A stretch of 64,000 bases of DNA from contig JAPFFF010000002.1 of NCBI GenBank assembly GCA_039105265.1, positions 9,672,001-9,736,000 of the forward strand. Direction: 5' to 3'. The DNA comes from Tritrichomonas musculus (Eukaryota > Parabasalia > Tritrichomonadida > Tritrichomonadidae). Shown in pieces: positions 57,392 through 64,000 of the stretch (the stretch's first letter is position 1; each line of letters begins with the position of its first letter). The notes under the pieces are model-generated. The model searched no databases, was not told where the DNA came from, and saw nothing but the letters and a program-made list of their open reading frames with translations. The position numbers and the translations under genes are program-made.

Positions 57392-58207
57392 TTATTCTTC
57401 TTCTATTATTTCTTTCTTTACTATTTCTGTATCTTCTGTTATCTCTTTCAACATATCTTCTATTTTCTTATTCTCTAATTCTTCTCTCTTTTTCTTTAAT
57501 TCTCTTATATTTTTCTGCATTTCAATTTTATCTAATTCTTCTGTAAAATATGTATGAATTTGTCCTAAATGAGGTCTACAGTTATAAAATTTCCAATCAT
57601 TATATATAACTTTATATGTTTTTCCGTTATATTCATATGTTAATTTTGATTTTTGGTTCTTATATTGAGTTAATAATTTACAACCTTCTTTTTCAAATAA
57701 TTGTGCTATATGTTCATGAGTATAACGAATACATTTTGCAAAATGTGGTCTTACACCAGAATTCCATAATGTAGGAGTTACTCTATAATCTAAATTTTTA
57801 TATGTATAATGTACATGTTTATTATAACCTTCGTATTTAGAAGTAAGTATACAATCTTCTTTTAACATAGATTCTCGTAATTTGTTTTCATATTCTTGTT
57901 TTTGTTTTTCTAATCTTTGTTCTGTTGTTTCTGTTAATGCTATATTATGTTTTCGCATATAACCATAATCTTTTTTATATAATTTATTTGGTTCTTTTAC
58001 AAATCTTGAAAGTGTTGTATACATTATTCGTTTTGGGTCAGTATTACGATAAAAGGTTAAAGCATTTTCTGAATAACCGTCTTTAGGAAATCGTAATATT
58101 TTACAATTATGTTCTTGAAAATATTTATCAATTTGTTCATTTGTGTAATTCCCATAAATTTGTTGATTTGAAGCTATAAGCTCATTAATAGTCTTTTGTG
58201 TGCTCAT
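57392..58207 (-). CDS. Inner Polinton: protein with DUF723-like repeats
   Basis: 271 residues, the last gene before the right terminal repeat. Three related modules are visible: YTNEQIDKYFQEHNCKILRF, then MLKEDCILTSKYEGYNKHVH, then YTHEHIAQLFEKEGCKLLTQ followed by KSKLTYEYNGKTYKV. The pattern 'helix, GC-x-LL, KLxYxY, YxV' resembles the DUF723-type nucleic-acid-binding repeats of phages and large viruses, here without their cysteines. A Lys/Glu coiled coil ends the chain. Likely nucleic-acid binding; the family call is tentative. It starts inside reach of the promoter motif of the right terminal repeat. Confidence 0.6.
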   Translation of the reverse strand: MSTQKTINELIASNQQIYGNYTNEQIDKYFQEHNCKILRFPKDGYSENALTFYRNTDPKRIMYTTLSRFVKEPNKLYKKDYGYMRKHNIALTETTEQRLEKQKQEYENKLRESMLKEDCILTSKYEGYNKHVHYTYKNLDYRVTPTLWNSGVRPHFAKCIRYTHEHIAQLFEKEGCKLLTQYKNQKSKLTYEYNGKTYKVIYNDWKFYNCRPHLGQIHTYFTEELDKIEMQKNIRELKKKREELENKKIEDMLKEITEDTEIVKKEIIEEE

Positions 58208-58213
58208 GTTTAG

Positions 58214-58236
58214 TACTGTGTAATATGAAAATAAAA
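58214..58236 (-). promoter_or_regulatory. Promoter-like motif in the right terminal repeat
   Basis: TTTTATTTTC then ATATTACACAGTA on the minus strand, five bases before the ATG at 58207. The outer part lies inside the terminal repeat and so occurs also in the left one (36057-36075), and a near copy lies ahead of the 39062 start. Confidence 0.5.
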
Positions 58237-58434
58237 AATATAAAAAATTTGAAAATAATTATTTTTTGAATTTTGTATTATTATTGTGATGTTGTAGGTT
58301 GTATATGAAAATCGGATTTTTCTCATATAGAAGGTATAATGGGTTCTAGATTGTGTAGAGATTTGGTTTAAAAATATTAGGTCAAGTATTATCAGTAGTT
58401 ATTCGGTACTCATGTGGAACATATATATCCTCCT
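58217..58434 (-). repeat. Inner Polinton right terminal inverted repeat (218 bp)
   Basis: Reverse complement of 35858-36075 with a single mismatch. Confidence 0.95.
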
Positions 58435-58440
58435 AACGTA
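58435..58440. repeat. Target-site duplication, right copy (AACGTA)
   Basis: Exact copy of 35852-35857, adjoining the right terminal repeat. Confidence 0.95.
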
Positions 58441-58826
58441 TTACCCAGAATTTCAATACTAACGTTTGTTTAAATGATTTCTCTTTAAATGGAATTAGTT
58501 GAAACATAACTGAACACTACATATGATTCTACATTATCTGCGCTTTAATTTGATATGTGATTCGTCGAAATTGATTGAGTATTCGTTGAGATATGACCTT
58601 CTGAAAATTGGTGCCAAAATCCAATATTTTTCCATATCTGGGAAAGGTGAAATAATTGACCTTGGCGGTTAAGGTGAATTAAATTGACCTTATAACCGTC
58701 GAAAACGATATCCCAAATCTATAGTCAAAACCGCTCTATCTGCTTCCTATACTGAGTTAGCGTCTCCAAGCCAAAAAGTGACAACCTCTTAAAAATAAAT
58801 CCCTATATGGACTCATGTTGATGTCT

Positions 58827-58898
58827 GGCCAGACACGGCTCAGTGGTAAGTCGTTTCCATGGTAATCCGGAGTACCTGGTTCGATTCTGCTATGGGCC
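58827..58898 (+). ncRNA. tRNA-like Pol III unit in the outer Polinton
   Basis: 72 nt with an A-box-like CGGCTCAGTGG, a D stem CGGC/GTCG, a B-box GGTTCGATTC and GGCC...GGCC acceptor ends. It is followed by TTTTT, a Pol III terminator. The anticodon and T stems pair poorly, so no amino acid can be assigned. It is either a decayed tRNA or a tRNA-like transcript that keeps its internal promoter. Confidence 0.45.
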
Positions 58899-58956
58899 GT
58901 TTTTATTTGTAAAATTCTTCATATTCTTCTGAGAGGTTCCGTATATGATCTCGTCC

Positions 58957-59140
58957 CTAGATGATGTTCGCTAATGCGTTCCGGTCGTGCTAGGTTGAAA
59001 GAAGAGCCATTATAATTCCACATCTAGATGATGTTCGCTAATGCGTTCCGGTCGTGCTAGGTTGAAAGAAGAGTTATAATGGTTCCACATCTAGACGATG
59101 TTCGCTAATGCGTTCCGGTCGTGCTAGGGTGAAAGAAAGG
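58957..59140. repeat. 67-bp tandem repeat, three copies
   Basis: CTAGATGATGTTCGCTAATG starts units at 58957, 59024 and (one change) 59091, exactly 67 bp apart. Each contains GCGTTCCGGTCGTGCTAGG. The copies are nearly identical. Confidence 0.9.
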
Positions 59141-59170
59141 TCATATACGGAATTCTTTCTTCTTCTTCTG

Positions 59171-59252
59171 TTCTCAGGTGGAGATACATATATGTTTCCT
59201 CCAAGGACCGGTCCGTTACTGATTTTGAATGCACTACATCTCCACCTGAGAA
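59171..59252. repeat. 15-bp inverted repeat with palindrome in the loop
   Basis: Arms TTCTCAGGTGGAGAT (59171-59185) and ATCTCCACCTGAGAA (59238-59252) pair perfectly. The loop contains GGACCGGTCC (59205-59214), a perfect palindrome. It lies just after the 3' end of the fibre gene and could be a transcript-end or nicking structure. Confidence 0.8.
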
Positions 59253-59272
59253 CGGTTTTTGGTTTTTTGTTT

Positions 59273-62200
59273 TTAGGATTTGAATAGAGAAAGAGTCGTT
59301 TCATTTATTTTTGCTGTGACCTTTCCAACGATTGATTGCTGGATTCGTAAAGTCATGGCATATTCAGCATCCAAGATCTTTCCATTATAGAGAATTACGT
59401 CACCAATTTGATAGAGATTTGAATCATCAACTGTGAATAGAAAGTCTCCATGGGTTGCAAATTTGATACATCCATTTTCAGCATCCACTTCTGTAATCAC
59501 TCCAACGAACTCTTTATAGGATCCATTGATTACTACACTACAAATGCAATCAGTTGAATCGTTAGCAGTGGAACTAATGAAGGATCCGTTAACATATTTA
59601 TATACATGTCCACTCATGAATACAGGCTTTCCTGCAACGAAATCAGATATGTTTTGACCTGCTTCGATTGGGCAGTAATGAGTGATTGTATTTGAACCAT
59701 TGGATGTTATTTTGCCAGAAACATATAAATTTGAATCAATTGTTGTATTTCTTGCAGTACCAAACATGCTAAATGATTGAAATCTATGACCATCAACATA
59801 TATAAATACTTCACCAGTATCAGCAGTTTTTGAAGACCTATACATAAAGACAGTATTATAAGTATCATTATATCCAAATCTAAATAAAGCAAGTGTATTA
59901 GAATCAATAGAACTAAAGAAACTTGCAATATTACTTTCGGTACTATTAATTGATAATGAACCATCATCATTTTTTGATACATATTTATTCAAGTCAACTG
60001 GTTCAGGGATATCCGTTTTCAAAGCATACTTTCCATCAGCCACATCCTTGGTCTCATACTTATCTAATTCATAAGCCAATTCATCTTCATCAACGAACTT
60101 CTCATCAGCCTGGGCACTAGTATAATATGGTGTCAAGTCAACTGGTTCTGGGATATCTGTCTTCAATGCATAAGGTTCTAGATCAATAGTAGGAATGTCA
60201 GTTTTGAGTGCATAAGGTTCTAGATCTCCACCATAAGTCACATATTCTGTAAAGTATGTTTCGTTAGGATCATAATTTAGGAGAGTCTCATCAGAAAAAT
60301 TGGAATTAACGTTCAAAAATCTGACTTTACCATCTTTCCAGTAATAAATGCTGGTGTCTAACCTAATTTGAGTATATCCTTGTTGCCCCGGGAATGTAAA
60401 CCTTTTCTTGGTACCGCTAGTAGCATTTTGGACTTCTATATTTTGAAGAGTACCATTTATAACATCCCCAGTAATACCCACCCAATCTGGTTCGTTAGCA
60501 GAATTTGTCCACCTTAGTACTATTTTTACACGGAAATTCAAAGGAGTCTTAGCTAAACTAAATATAAAAGCACAACTACCATCCTTTCTGTCAACTTCAT
60601 ATGGGATATTATTAGTTTTAGTGGCATATGGTTCTAGATCAACAGTAGGAATATCAGTCTTGAGTGCATAAGGTGTCAAGTCAACTGGTTCTGGAATATC
60701 TGTTTTCAAAGCATATTTATCTTGGAGAAATGCAAGATTAACAACATAGTTTAAGTTTGTTTCATCATAATCTTCATTTGCAATATAGCAACTTATTACA
60801 TTGATTCTATGTTGGTTATCAAAATCATAAACAACTCCACAACTTGAACTCATTTCTAATGTTAATGCTATATTTTGAACGCCATTATTTAAAACATAAT
60901 CATTATTATTAATACTTGATATAGTGAATATTCCTTGATATTTAATATTTTCATCAGTTTTATCATATCCATCAAATAACATTCCATATTGTTTCCAGTT
61001 TTCTAAATATTGACTTGCATTAGTATAAAGAACCGAAAGAGTATTAATACTATTACCTTCATCATAATATAATTCTAATTCTTGATTGAAAGTAATTGTT
61101 TTATCAATTATTTCTGGAATATCTGTTTTCAAAGCAAAAGTGTTCGACACATATCTTGCCGAATAAGCATTTTTGTCTGTTGGTTCGATATTTTTGGTAA
61201 TTGAACATGATAATATTTCCGGTGTTTCACCAGTTCCTGGATTTATTAATTCATGGGAGTGATACAGAATCCAAAGACCAGAATTACTTCCTTCGATACG
61301 CATTATCTGAGAGGGTTGATTATCATCATCGTCATTGTACGAATAATCTACGTGAACATAATGAGCCGTATAGAAACTGTCTGATGAAACAATATCCAAC
61401 CCACATTGCTCAATCAGTTCATGATATGTGTCGTAATCCAAATCAGGAATTGTATTATTGACGATTTCGAATTGAATTGTTGTTTGCCCCTCAATAATTT
61501 CTGGAATTTCACTCTTCACTTGATCAATAGCTTGGGTCATATCTGTTGTCAAAGCATAATTGTTCAACGCAGTACTCAAAGCAGATTCATTAACCAAATT
61601 CTCTGGCATTTTTGGGATCTCATTCAGCCAATTTGTTTTATGGTTTTCAATGAGTTTCTTGATAGCAGCTGCAGACATCAATTGCTTATTCGTTAACGTT
61701 TCACCTAAACCTAATTCAGAATTCTCAACTTTGGTTGTATACTTGATTCTAACTGATAATGGTTCATGACTTCCCATGGTGATAATCATTAAATATGGAT
61801 CTTCGAAAGTAATTTCATAAAGTGACCCATTTGATGACTCATTTGATGTGAAACTCTTATCTTCATTGATGGAATATGTGTTTAACTTGATTACTTCACC
61901 CTCATTGTCCACTTTGGTTTCAACTTCTAATGTACCTTTCAATGTATCAGTATAATATCTGTGACAATATTTCTCATTTGGGATCTCAATGATGGTATCG
62001 ACATATGTCAATTCTTTAATGATTTCTCTTGATTGATTCACAGATTTGTCTCTAACGACTTCATCAATATCTTCTAATTCTATTCCATCATCTTTATCAG
62101 CATCTTTGGCAAATGATAGTTTAGAAAGACCTTTAATTCCATCAATAGAGATTTGCAATAGATCTCCAGCACCAACTTTCCCAAATGTAAATACAGATGA

Positions 62201-64000
62201 TCCAATGTTAACGAACTTACCGGCAATGTAATCAAACCAGCTGAATTTAGGTTGCATGTCATCAAATTCTTTCTGCAAACGATTACAATATTTCTCCAAA
62301 GATGATATGTCGTTAACAGCTATATCAACAACATTCCCTAACGAATTCAATTCAAAGATATGTGATTCAATATTCTCTCCAATGACTATTCCAGATGTTT
62401 GGATATTGAAGTTTGTCATCAATGTTGTGCAAGATTCCGGTCTAGGTGATACAGAATAGTAACCCGTTGAAGCTAGAAACTCGAATGTATTGCCACCTGG
62501 GTATTCAATATTTTCATCAATTGGGATGTTGAATTCTGGTGATGCCTTCATGTAAACTCTCAAATTATCAGAATCTGTTTCAATGAATGATTCATAACGG
62601 TAAGGGATATATTCAAAATAGTTGTCGGTTTTGATCTCATATGTATGCTCATGCTTCCATGAATATTTGAATCCAATGATGAATTCATAAGTATGTCCAT
62701 CAAGGGTTAATGTAGCAGAATAGTCTCCACTCTTATCTTCATTGCATCCAAACCATACACGCCAGACATCATTGGTTTCATCTGGATCACCCATTCTAGT
62801 ATTGGAACTATATGTTATCATACCTTTGTCAAGCATCATCTTTAATGGATTCCCGGATTCATAATTGATTAGACCCTTCAAAGCAAATATGTTAGCAGCA
62901 TTCTTCTTGATTGAAATGTATGGAATGTCTCTATTCAAGGATCCATATGAATTCTCTTTATGCATCTTCAGTGGAATGTTAACGCAATAATTGGTACCAA
63001 TCCATTTACCTCCAGATTTAGTAAGCTTGTAATGAGTCCCAAATACGTTATCATGAAGCTCGAATGTCTGTCCTTCAATGAGTGAATTGAATGAATCGGA
63101 ATCAGGATTATATCCCCAGTCAGCATAATATAAACCATTTGCAGTATCCAAATTGTAATCCCCGATTGACTTGATTGTATAGAAGTCAGGTAAAGGAGAC
63201 CTATAGAGTTTGAAGCAATTGTCAGCATCAATGAGATTACACTTGAGATTCATTAATGTATCGTTACCTCCATCGCTTTGTGAGTCTTTAATAATTGCAA
63301 TTTGATGCATTTTCCCAACGAATTTGATCTTCATGAATCCATCAGTATATAGTTCAAATGGGTCATAGATTGCAGATTTCGACATGTATATTCGAGGTTT
63401 TGATTCATTGCTGACGTACTTCAATTGATATTTGGAATCGCTTTGTGAATCTGTGATGTATTCAATAATGGGATTTGTGAATCTATTTTGGGTGTCACAT
63501 GAAATATAAGCATTCTCAATTTCAAGATTCTTTGGAAAGATGATCTCAAAGACTTGTCCACTTACAGATCCAGAGTAATCAATCTCAAGAATGTTGTATG
63601 TTGAACTGTCCTGAGAATCCGAATCACTTAATTTATGGATATTATTTGCATCGATAATGAATTCATCACAACCTTCTTCATAAGTCATTACACTTTCAAT
63701 AGCAGATGGAGGAGCATTCTCTAAAGTTGAAATTCTATCTTCATGGTCAGCAAGTTTGGTCCCATGTGTATCGATAACAGTTCGATGTGATTGAATGTCG
63801 TTAGTTATATCTGTCAATGCTTTCCCAAATGTTTCGAAACATTCTTTGACACTTTGAGGTTCACCATATTCTTCACCAATGAATATTTTACAACTACCAT
63901 CGATTGTGGCATCACCTTTAACATGAATTGAATCAAATATTCCATCACCACCTTTGCCAGAACCTCCTATCAAGGCTCCATCTAATGCATTTTGTTTGGT
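59273..64000 (-). CDS. Outer Polinton: very large fibre-like protein, 5' end outside window
   Basis: At least 1575 residues; the frame stays open through the window edge, so the start is not seen. The N-terminal part has GGSGKGGDGIFDSIHVKGDA and a coiled-coil block. The middle is beta-rich (about residues 110-530). From about 780 many 'YALKTDIPEPVDLTPYALKT'-type repeats appear, the style of phage tail fibres. The last 190 residues (DSNLYVSGKITSNGSNTITH to LSLFKS) match the end of the inner element's 49523 protein. Likely a trimeric attachment fibre. The long repeat array could allow length changes by recombination. Confidence 0.75.
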   Translation of the reverse strand, partial: TKQNALDGALIGGSGKGGDGIFDSIHVKGDATIDGSCKIFIGEEYGEPQSVKECFETFGKALTDITNDIQSHRTVIDTHGTKLADHEDRISTLENAPPSAIESVMTYEEGCDEFIIDANNIHKLSDSDSQDSSTYNILEIDYSGSVSGQVFEIIFPKNLEIENAYISCDTQNRFTNPIIEYITDSQSDSKYQLKYVSNESKPRIYMSKSAIYDPFELYTDGFMKIKFVGKMHQIAIIKDSQSDGGNDTLMNLKCNLIDADNCFKLYRSPLPDFYTIKSIGDYNLDTANGLYYADWGYNPDSDSFNSLIEGQTFELHDNVFGTHYKLTKSGGKWIGTNYCVNIPLKMHKENSYGSLNRDIPYISIKKNAANIFALKGLINYESGNPLKMMLDKGMITYSSNTRMGDPDETNDVWRVWFGCNEDKSGDYSATLTLDGHTYEFIIGFKYSWKHEHTYEIKTDNYFEYIPYRYESFIETDSDNLRVYMKASPEFNIPIDENIEYPGGNTFEFLASTGYYSVSPRPESCTTLMTNFNIQTSGIVIGENIESHIFELNSLGNVVDIAVNDISSLEKYCNRLQKEFDDMQPKFSWFDYIAGKFVNIGSSVFTFGKVGAGDLLQISIDGIKGLSKLSFAKDADKDDGIELEDIDEVVRDKSVNQSREIIKELTYVDTIIEIPNEKYCHRYYTDTLKGTLEVETKVDNEGEVIKLNTYSINEDKSFTSNESSNGSLYEITFEDPYLMIITMGSHEPLSVRIKYTTKVENSELGLGETLTNKQLMSAAAIKKLIENHKTNWLNEIPKMPENLVNESALSTALNNYALTTDMTQAIDQVKSEIPEIIEGQTTIQFEIVNNTIPDLDYDTYHELIEQCGLDIVSSDSFYTAHYVHVDYSYNDDDDNQPSQIMRIEGSNSGLWILYHSHELINPGTGETPEILSCSITKNIEPTDKNAYSARYVSNTFALKTDIPEIIDKTITFNQELELYYDEGNSINTLSVLYTNASQYLENWKQYGMLFDGYDKTDENIKYQGIFTISSINNNDYVLNNGVQNIALTLEMSSSCGVVYDFDNQHRINVISCYIANEDYDETNLNYVVNLAFLQDKYALKTDIPEPVDLTPYALKTDIPTVDLEPYATKTNNIPYEVDRKDGSCAFIFSLAKTPLNFRVKIVLRWTNSANEPDWVGITGDVINGTLQNIEVQNATSGTKKRFTFPGQQGYTQIRLDTSIYYWKDGKVRFLNVNSNFSDETLLNYDPNETYFTEYVTYGGDLEPYALKTDIPTIDLEPYALKTDIPEPVDLTPYYTSAQADEKFVDEDELAYELDKYETKDVADGKYALKTDIPEPVDLNKYVSKNDDGSLSINSTESNIASFFSSIDSNTLALFRFGYNDTYNTVFMYRSSKTADTGEVFIYVDGHRFQSFSMFGTARNTTIDSNLYVSGKITSNGSNTITHYCPIEAGQNISDFVAGKPVFMSGHVYKYVNGSFISSTANDSTDCICSVVINGSYKEFVGVITEVDAENGCIKFATHGDFLFTVDDSNLYQIGDVILYNGKILDAEYAMTLRIQQSIVGKVTAKINETTLSLFKS

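Larger units (their letters stand above)
35858..58434. mobile_element. Inner Polinton/Maverick element, complete with both ends
   Basis: 22,577 bp bounded by 218-bp terminal inverted repeats beginning AGGAGGATATATATG, one mismatch between arms, and flanked by AACGTA on both sides. It carries PolB, integrase, packaging ATPase, MCP candidate, pVI-like protein, fibre-like protein, HNH endonuclease and several unknowns on both strands. It is much more AT-rich than the outer element. I see no recognisable maturation protease. It looks nearly whole (about one break) and, from the near-identical arms, recently inserted. Confidence 0.95.
58441..59272. other. Outer Polinton: non-coding structured block
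   Basis: No credible gene. It holds a Pol III-type tRNA-like unit (58827-58898), three 67-bp tandem repeats (58957-59140), inverted arms CCGTATATGATC/GGTCATATACGG bracketing those repeats (about 58939-58950 and 59139-59150), and a 15-bp stem with a palindromic loop (59171-59252). Confidence 0.65.
26490..64000. mobile_element. Outer Polinton/Maverick element (right end outside window)
   Basis: Element defined by PolB-PrimPol, integrase, KilA-N, Cys-motif protein and fibre-like genes. The left limit is set by where host-like AT-rich DNA and the glycosyltransferase fragment stop and GC-richer DNA begins (about 26,490); the exact terminus is not proven because the other end lies beyond 64,000. 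It is interrupted by the inner element (35,858-58,434). The genes look mostly whole, with about one break in the visible part. It must be older than its insert but is still well preserved. Confidence 0.8.

Noticed and set aside
57056-57478. Open frames of 140 and 97 residues made of Phe/Ile/Leu/Ser runs
   Set aside because: They are by-products of TTC/TTT/ATT low-complexity sequence and overlap the end of a well-supported gene on the other strand.
35858-58434. A retrovirus-like or LTR element because of the rve integrase
   Set aside because: Terminal repeats are inverted, there is no reverse transcriptase, and PolB plus packaging ATPase identify a Polinton.
58827-58898. Calling the tRNA-like unit a functional tRNA with a named amino acid
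   Set aside because: Anticodon and T stems pair too poorly to place the anticodon with confidence.
58957-59140. CRISPR-like array
   Set aside because: The three units are contiguous 67-bp tandem copies without distinct spacers, and the host is a eukaryote.
59074-59304. 76-residue frame upstream of the fibre gene's end
   Set aside because: It crosses the stem-loop and the 67-bp repeats; better explained as structured non-coding DNA.

Overview
The window looks like nuclear DNA of a trichomonad (Parabasalia; Trichomonas/Tritrichomonas type). The evidence is an initiator-binding-domain (IBD) transcription factor, a BTB-like/ankyrin protein of the DUF3447 kind, a Pmp-like beta-helix surface protein remnant with a trichomonad-style membrane anchor and tail, intron-free genes, very AT-rich spacers, and TCA(+1)-type initiator motifs a few bases ahead of several start codons. 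The genus cannot be fixed from sequence alone.

Region 1 (1-26,490) is host DNA. In order it holds a C2-domain protein (cut by the window edge), a CAMK-like kinase, a Rab GTPase, an IBD protein without an obvious ATG, an AIG1/GIMAP-type GTPase, a 1640-residue BTB-like/ankyrin protein, a decayed Pmp-like surface protein gene, a decayed Tc1/mariner-like transposase, an ABHD1/3-type hydrolase, tRNA-Arg(UCU), a small unknown gene, and remnants of two further genes, one a Caps_synth-type glycosyltransferase. Between them lie at least three short non-autonomous DNA transposons with inverted ends: one flanked by TTAA, one by TA, one by an 8-bp duplication.

Region 2 (about 26,490 to beyond 64,000) is a Polinton/Maverick element ('outer'), visibly GC-richer than the host. 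It carries a type-B DNA polymerase with an archaeo-eukaryotic primase (PrimPol) domain at its C-terminus, a polymerase-associated upstream gene, an integrase, a small basic protein, a Cys-motif protein, a KilA-N protein, a non-coding block with a Pol III-type tRNA-like unit and tandem repeats, and a very large fibre-like gene that runs off the window. Its right end is outside the window.

Region 3 (35,858-58,434) is a second, AT-rich Polinton ('inner', 22,577 bp) inserted into the outer one at the very end of the KilA-N gene. It has 218-bp terminal inverted repeats that differ at one position and an exact 6-bp target duplication (AACGTA). It carries a packaging ATPase, candidate capsid proteins (a double-jelly-roll MCP candidate and a pVI-like amphipathic mini-protein), an integrase, a 1501-residue PolB with an embedded HNH-type zinc domain, a free HNH endonuclease, a fibre-like protein, and several unknown proteins. 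The inner element looks young and nearly whole (about one break); the visible part of the outer one also looks mostly whole (about one break).

The two elements share three protein families beyond polymerase and integrase: the Cys-motif protein (34150 and 39191 genes) and the C-terminal domain of the fibre protein (49523 and 59273 genes) recur in both, which suggests a common virion design. Genes of the inner element are packed so tightly that divergent starts are only 14-15 bp apart, and its terminal repeats carry a promoter-like motif that recurs ahead of an internal gene.
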